DNA of 64,000 nt from Polyangium spumosum (GTDB lineage Bacteria > Myxococcota_A > Polyangia > Polyangiales > Polyangiaceae), in the NCBI RefSeq assembly GCF_009649845.1, contig NZ_WJIE01000005.1:496001-560000 (forward strand), written 5' to 3'. Position 1 is the stretch's first letter. Every line of letters starts with the position of its first letter. This document shows, one piece after another, positions 61,325-64,000 of the stretch. The translations under genes were made by a program, and so were the position numbers. The notes below the pieces were generated by a model that did no database searches, was not told the DNA's origin, and saw only the letters and a list, made by a program, of their open reading frames with translations.

Positions 61325-61328
61325 CGCC

Positions 61329-61964
61329 TCACCGCACCGCCATCGGCCCGATCACCTCGAGGACCGGAGCCCCCTCCAGCACCCGGGTGAACGACACGAG
61401 CGGCAGGCGCTTGTGGGATCCTCCGCTCGCCTCGTTCACGCCGATCCGCCCCGAGGCGATCGCCTCCTGCAGCGTCGGGATCACGGCCCGATGCTGCGCG
61501 AGCGGTCCGTCGCTCGGATCGAGCGTCGTCTCCGACTCGACCTTCCGGCCCGGCAGCTCCACCTCGAACATGCGGCCGCTCCGGTTGTCGACGACCCCGT
61601 AGACGTACACGCTCACGTCGGGCGAGGGCAAAAGCCCGTAGGTCCGCTGGACCTCGTTCACGAGCGCCGCGAAACGCGCGCCGTCGAGCCCCGTCGGCAA
61701 GAGCTCGCCGACCCGCGCGAGGTCGACCATCCGCTCGTGCATGTACCCGAGCAGCATGCCGCGCAGCCGCTCCGTGAACATCGGCGACGCCGCGCGACCC
61801 GCCGCGCTCACCGCGTCCTCGACCGCCGTGATCAGATCCTCCGGCTGGAAGATCGCCACCTCGATGCACAGGTCCTTGCAGAACGCGTGAACGAACGCGG
61901 CCGCGTCCCTCCGGACCCCCTCGTCGAACCCTGCGAGCGCCTTCGTGACCGGCTCGGTGATCAT
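61329..61964 (-). CDS. Hypothetical protein
   Basis: A 211-residue cytoplasmic protein I do not recognise. The N-terminal half is helical (FVHAFCKDLCIEVAIFQPED, in part), and the C-terminal half looks beta-rich (DVSVYVYGVVDNRSGRMFEVE). The start is the ATG at 61962-61964. It is separated from the NamZ-type gene by 81 bp on the same strand. No conserved motif that would suggest an enzyme is apparent. Confidence 0.6.
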   Translation of the reverse strand: MITEPVTKALAGFDEGVRRDAAAFVHAFCKDLCIEVAIFQPEDLITAVEDAVSAAGRAASPMFTERLRGMLLGYMHERMVDLARVGELLPTGLDGARFAALVNEVQRTYGLLPSPDVSVYVYGVVDNRSGRMFEVELPGRKVESETTLDPSDGPLAQHRAVIPTLQEAIASGRIGVNEASGGSHKRLPLVSFTRVLEGAPVLEVIGPMAVR

Positions 61965-62045
61965 GCAGGTGAGCCTCCTCGGCGACCCCTCAGCGTAGCG
62001 CCGGAAATGCCGAGCAGGTAGGCCACCGAGGGCCGCCGTCCCCGC

Positions 62046-63248
62046 TCAAATCGCCGCTTCTTGCAGCGCCGCGCTCGCCTCGGCCATCACGTCCGGCCAG
62101 GTCGGATCCGGCGCCGACACGTACTCGGCGACCGAACGCGCGTCCTCGCCCGCCTCGATCGCGCGCCGCGCCTCGTCCGAGCCCGTGAGCAGGTCGAAGG
62201 CGGGGATCGTGTCGATGTACTCGTAGCGCTCCGTGCGGAACAAGAAGCTCTCCGGGTTCTGCCGGCGCGCGAGCGCCACGAGCGCGGTGTACGTGGCGAC
62301 GGGCCGGAACGTCATGCGATCGGCGATGTGGATCTGCACGCCGCCGCAGATCTGTCCCGCGTGCTTCTGGAACGTCGGCCGGAACGTGAGAGGTCGCGCG
62401 ACGAAACCAGGCAGCCCCGTCGCCCGCAGCCCCTGCGCGAGCTGATGCCCGTCGAGCCACGGCGCGCCGACGATCTCGAAGGGCCGCGTCGTGCCGCGCC
62501 CCTCGGAGAGGTTCGTGCCTTCGATCAAGCAGCCGCCCGGATACGCCATCGCCGTGCAGCACGTCGGCATGTTCGGCGAGGGCATCACGAAGGGCCGGTC
62601 CCACACGTCCGCGTATTTCTCGCGGTCCCAGCCCTCCACGGTCACGATCGAGAGCGCGTCGCCGAGCGGGATGCCCTCGCGACGCGCGAAGAGCGCGACC
62701 ACCTCGCCGATCGTGAGCGAGTGCCGGACCGGGATCGGCTCGAGGCCGACGAACGACTGGAACCCCGGGGCCTGCGAGCGCCCCTCGATCGTGCGGCGCG
62801 AGCCCGTGATCGGGTTCGGCCGATCGAGCAGGATCACCGGCACGCCCGCCTTCGCCGCCGCGCGCAGCGCGAGCAGCGCGGTCCAGACGAACGTGTAGTA
62901 ACGCGCGCCCACGTCGGCGAGGTCGATGAGCAAGAGGTCGATCGACGCGAGGTGCTCGGGCCTCGGCGAGAGGTCCTCGAAGCGATCGCCGTAGAGGCTG
63001 ATGATCGGCGCGCCGGTGCGTCTGTCTTTCGCGTGCGGCACGTCGACCATGTCCTGCGCTTCGCCCCCGTAGCCGTGCTCCGGCCCGAAGAAGAGCGCGG
63101 GTTTGCAGCCGATGCGGGCGAGCACGTCGCCGATGTGCTCGATGCCCCGATCCACGCTGGCCGGATGCGCGAGCACGCCGAATCGCGTGCGGTTCAAGCG
63201 AGAGGTGACCGAAGGGAGGCGAGGGAGCCGATCGAGTCCTACGAGCAC
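62046..63248 (-). CDS. DUF1343 / NamZ-type exo-beta-N-acetylmuramidase
   Basis: A 400-residue protein of the DUF1343 family, shown in Bacillus NamZ to release N-acetylmuramic acid from peptidoglycan ends. The catalytic Glu is in FFGPEHGYGG, DLADVGARYYTF and LLDRPNPI are typical, and the C-terminal SPNMPT and LSEGRGTTRPFE motifs are complete. No signal peptide is seen with the GTG at 63246-63248, so it may act on imported muropeptides (cell-wall recycling) or be exported another way. The longer open frame to 63638 overlaps the divergent pseudokinase and is not supported. Confidence 0.87.
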   Translation of the reverse strand: MLVGLDRLPRLPSVTSRLNRTRFGVLAHPASVDRGIEHIGDVLARIGCKPALFFGPEHGYGGEAQDMVDVPHAKDRRTGAPIISLYGDRFEDLSPRPEHLASIDLLLIDLADVGARYYTFVWTALLALRAAAKAGVPVILLDRPNPITGSRRTIEGRSQAPGFQSFVGLEPIPVRHSLTIGEVVALFARREGIPLGDALSIVTVEGWDREKYADVWDRPFVMPSPNMPTCCTAMAYPGGCLIEGTNLSEGRGTTRPFEIVGAPWLDGHQLAQGLRATGLPGFVARPLTFRPTFQKHAGQICGGVQIHIADRMTFRPVATYTALVALARRQNPESFLFRTERYEYIDTIPAFDLLTGSDEARRAIEAGEDARSVAEYVSAPDPTWPDVMAEASAALQEAAI

Positions 63249-63419
63249 CGCCCGGCCGTACTCCGACCCTGAGCGGCCGTCCAGAGGGTGAGCACGAGAC
63301 TTACCAGGACGGTCTCGAGATCGTGGGAAATCAAAGGGGTTCGACCGTGGGGGAGCGCAAGATTCCGGCGCCGTGGTACTTTCCCATCGGTACTTTTCGG
63401 GGGGTTCGGGCGCCGGACG

Positions 63420-64000
63420 ATGGCTCTTCAGATCGGCCAGATCTACGGCGGCAGGTACCGCGTCCTTCGCGCGCTCGGCGAAGGCAAACACGGCCCCGTC
63501 TACGAGGGCGAAAATGTCGAGATCCATCGGCGCGTCACGCTCGAGGAGCTCGCTACGTCGCGGCTCGATCGCCCCGCCTCCGCCCTCGCCGCGTTCGCGC
63601 GTGACGCGCAGGCCGCGAGCGGCGTGCCCTCGCCGCACGTCGACAAGATCCTCGACGACGTGGAGATCCCCGGCGTCGCGCGTGTGCTCGTGAAGGAGCC
63701 ACGCGAAGGGGTGACGTTACGCGACCGCATGCGCGAGCGTGGCCGCCTCGACGCCGACGAGGCGAGCCGCATCGGCATCCAGATCGCCCGCGGCCTCGCC
63801 GACGCACTTGCAGCCGGCGTCGTGCACCGCGCCCTCGAGCCCGAGAGCGTCTTCCTCGCGCGGGGCCCCCTCGCTCGCGCCGAGCTCGTCAAGGTCCTCG
63901 ATTTCGGCGTGGCGCACATCGCGGAGAAGCAGCCGCCCGATCACGCCACGCCCTACACCGCCCCCGAGCAGATCCGCACCACGAACGAGGTCGACGCGCG
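63420..64000 (+). CDS. Predicted Ser/Thr pseudokinase (3' end outside window)
   Basis: The first 193 residues of a protein with a Hanks-kinase fold and lost catalytic residues. The glycine loop GEGKHGPVYEG is intact. The VAIK lysine is replaced (RRVTLEELA, Lys to Glu), the catalytic Asp of HRD is Ala (VVHRALEPESVFL, where an active kinase has HRDLKPxN) and the Lys and Asn of that loop are also changed. DFG is kept (VLDFGVAHI). ATP hydrolysis and phosphotransfer are therefore unlikely. The ATG at 63420 was chosen by family alignment. Two GGTACTTT copies 14 bp apart (63375 and 63389) lie upstream. The C-terminus and any sensor domain are outside the window. Confidence 0.88.
   Translation, partial: MALQIGQIYGGRYRVLRALGEGKHGPVYEGENVEIHRRVTLEELATSRLDRPASALAAFARDAQAASGVPSPHVDKILDDVEIPGVARVLVKEPREGVTLRDRMRERGRLDADEASRIGIQIARGLADALAAGVVHRALEPESVFLARGPLARAELVKVLDFGVAHIAEKQPPDHATPYTAPEQIRTTNEVDA

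Noticed and set aside
1-64000. tRNA or rRNA genes
   Set aside because: No cloverleaf-like or conserved rRNA sequence was recognised in the short intergenic spaces; a covariance-model scan (tRNAscan-SE, Infernal) would be needed to exclude small RNAs.

Overview
The window is a gene-dense, high-GC stretch of chromosome, with no gene-free gap above 300 bp. It most likely comes from a myxobacterium of the Polyangiales (Polyangium/Sorangium-like). The reasons are several Hanks-type Ser/Thr kinases, many GTG starts, lipoproteins with Dickkopf-type Cys repeats, a myxosortase-like CPBP protease, RsbR-like STAS proteins and an FHA-GAF-cyclase. This assignment is inference from gene content; no rRNA, tRNA, CRISPR or insertion sequence was seen.

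Layout. 1-9 kb: the tail of one Ser/Thr kinase and a second complete kinase, then (minus strand) glutathione reductase, two tandem STAS paralogues, a dienelactone-hydrolase-like enzyme, an unknown protein and a PAS-PAS hybrid histidine kinase. 9-16.9 kb (minus): a UvrD/PcrA-type helicase, a lipoprotein, a translationally coupled pair of Ser/Thr kinases, an Rpn-like PD-(D/E)XK protein with IEKG repeats and an extensin/M15-like secreted peptidase. 17-19.4 kb (plus): CPBP protease, HAD hydrolase and NAD-dependent epimerase in one operon. 19.4-27 kb: AI-2E-type permease, Cys-rich lipoprotein, VWA lipoprotein, GH35 galactosidase, a small ABM-like protein and a nucleoside hydrolase.

27-34 kb looks most accessory. 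It holds a duplicated-domain protein and a Cys-rich secreted protein, then a helical unknown, a 42-bp tandem repeat array and a 1554-aa nuclease-methyltransferase of Type IIG appearance. 34-42.3 kb: a lipoprotein coupled to a 1288-aa NuoL/NuoM-like fusion that seems to have lost its proton-channel lysines, a PAS-STAS protein, an AAA ATPase plus TOPRIM pair (split-OLD-like) and an orphan ECF sigma factor.

42.4-50.4 kb is mostly housekeeping and signalling: EngB with a DUF971 protein, a metallophosphoesterase, a Gfo/Idh/MocA oxidoreductase, AccA, the FHA-GAF-adenylate cyclase and glycerol kinase. 50.6-64 kb: a UPF0158 protein, a SurA-like secreted protein, an orphan BMP-family receptor, folP-cdaA-cdaR divergent from a PgpH-type HD phosphodiesterase (synthesis and breakdown of c-di-AMP side by side), an acyl-CoA dehydrogenase, a GNAT acetyltransferase, an unknown protein, a NamZ-type muramidase and, at the right edge, the start of a clear pseudokinase.

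The best leads are the compact c-di-AMP locus with an unusual CdaA tail, the degenerate complex-I-like fusion, the nuclease-methyltransferase with its palindromic repeat array, the ATPase/TOPRIM pair and the pseudokinase. Starts were chosen by eye from Shine-Dalgarno (SD) matches, coupling overlaps and family alignment, so several N-termini remain provisional.
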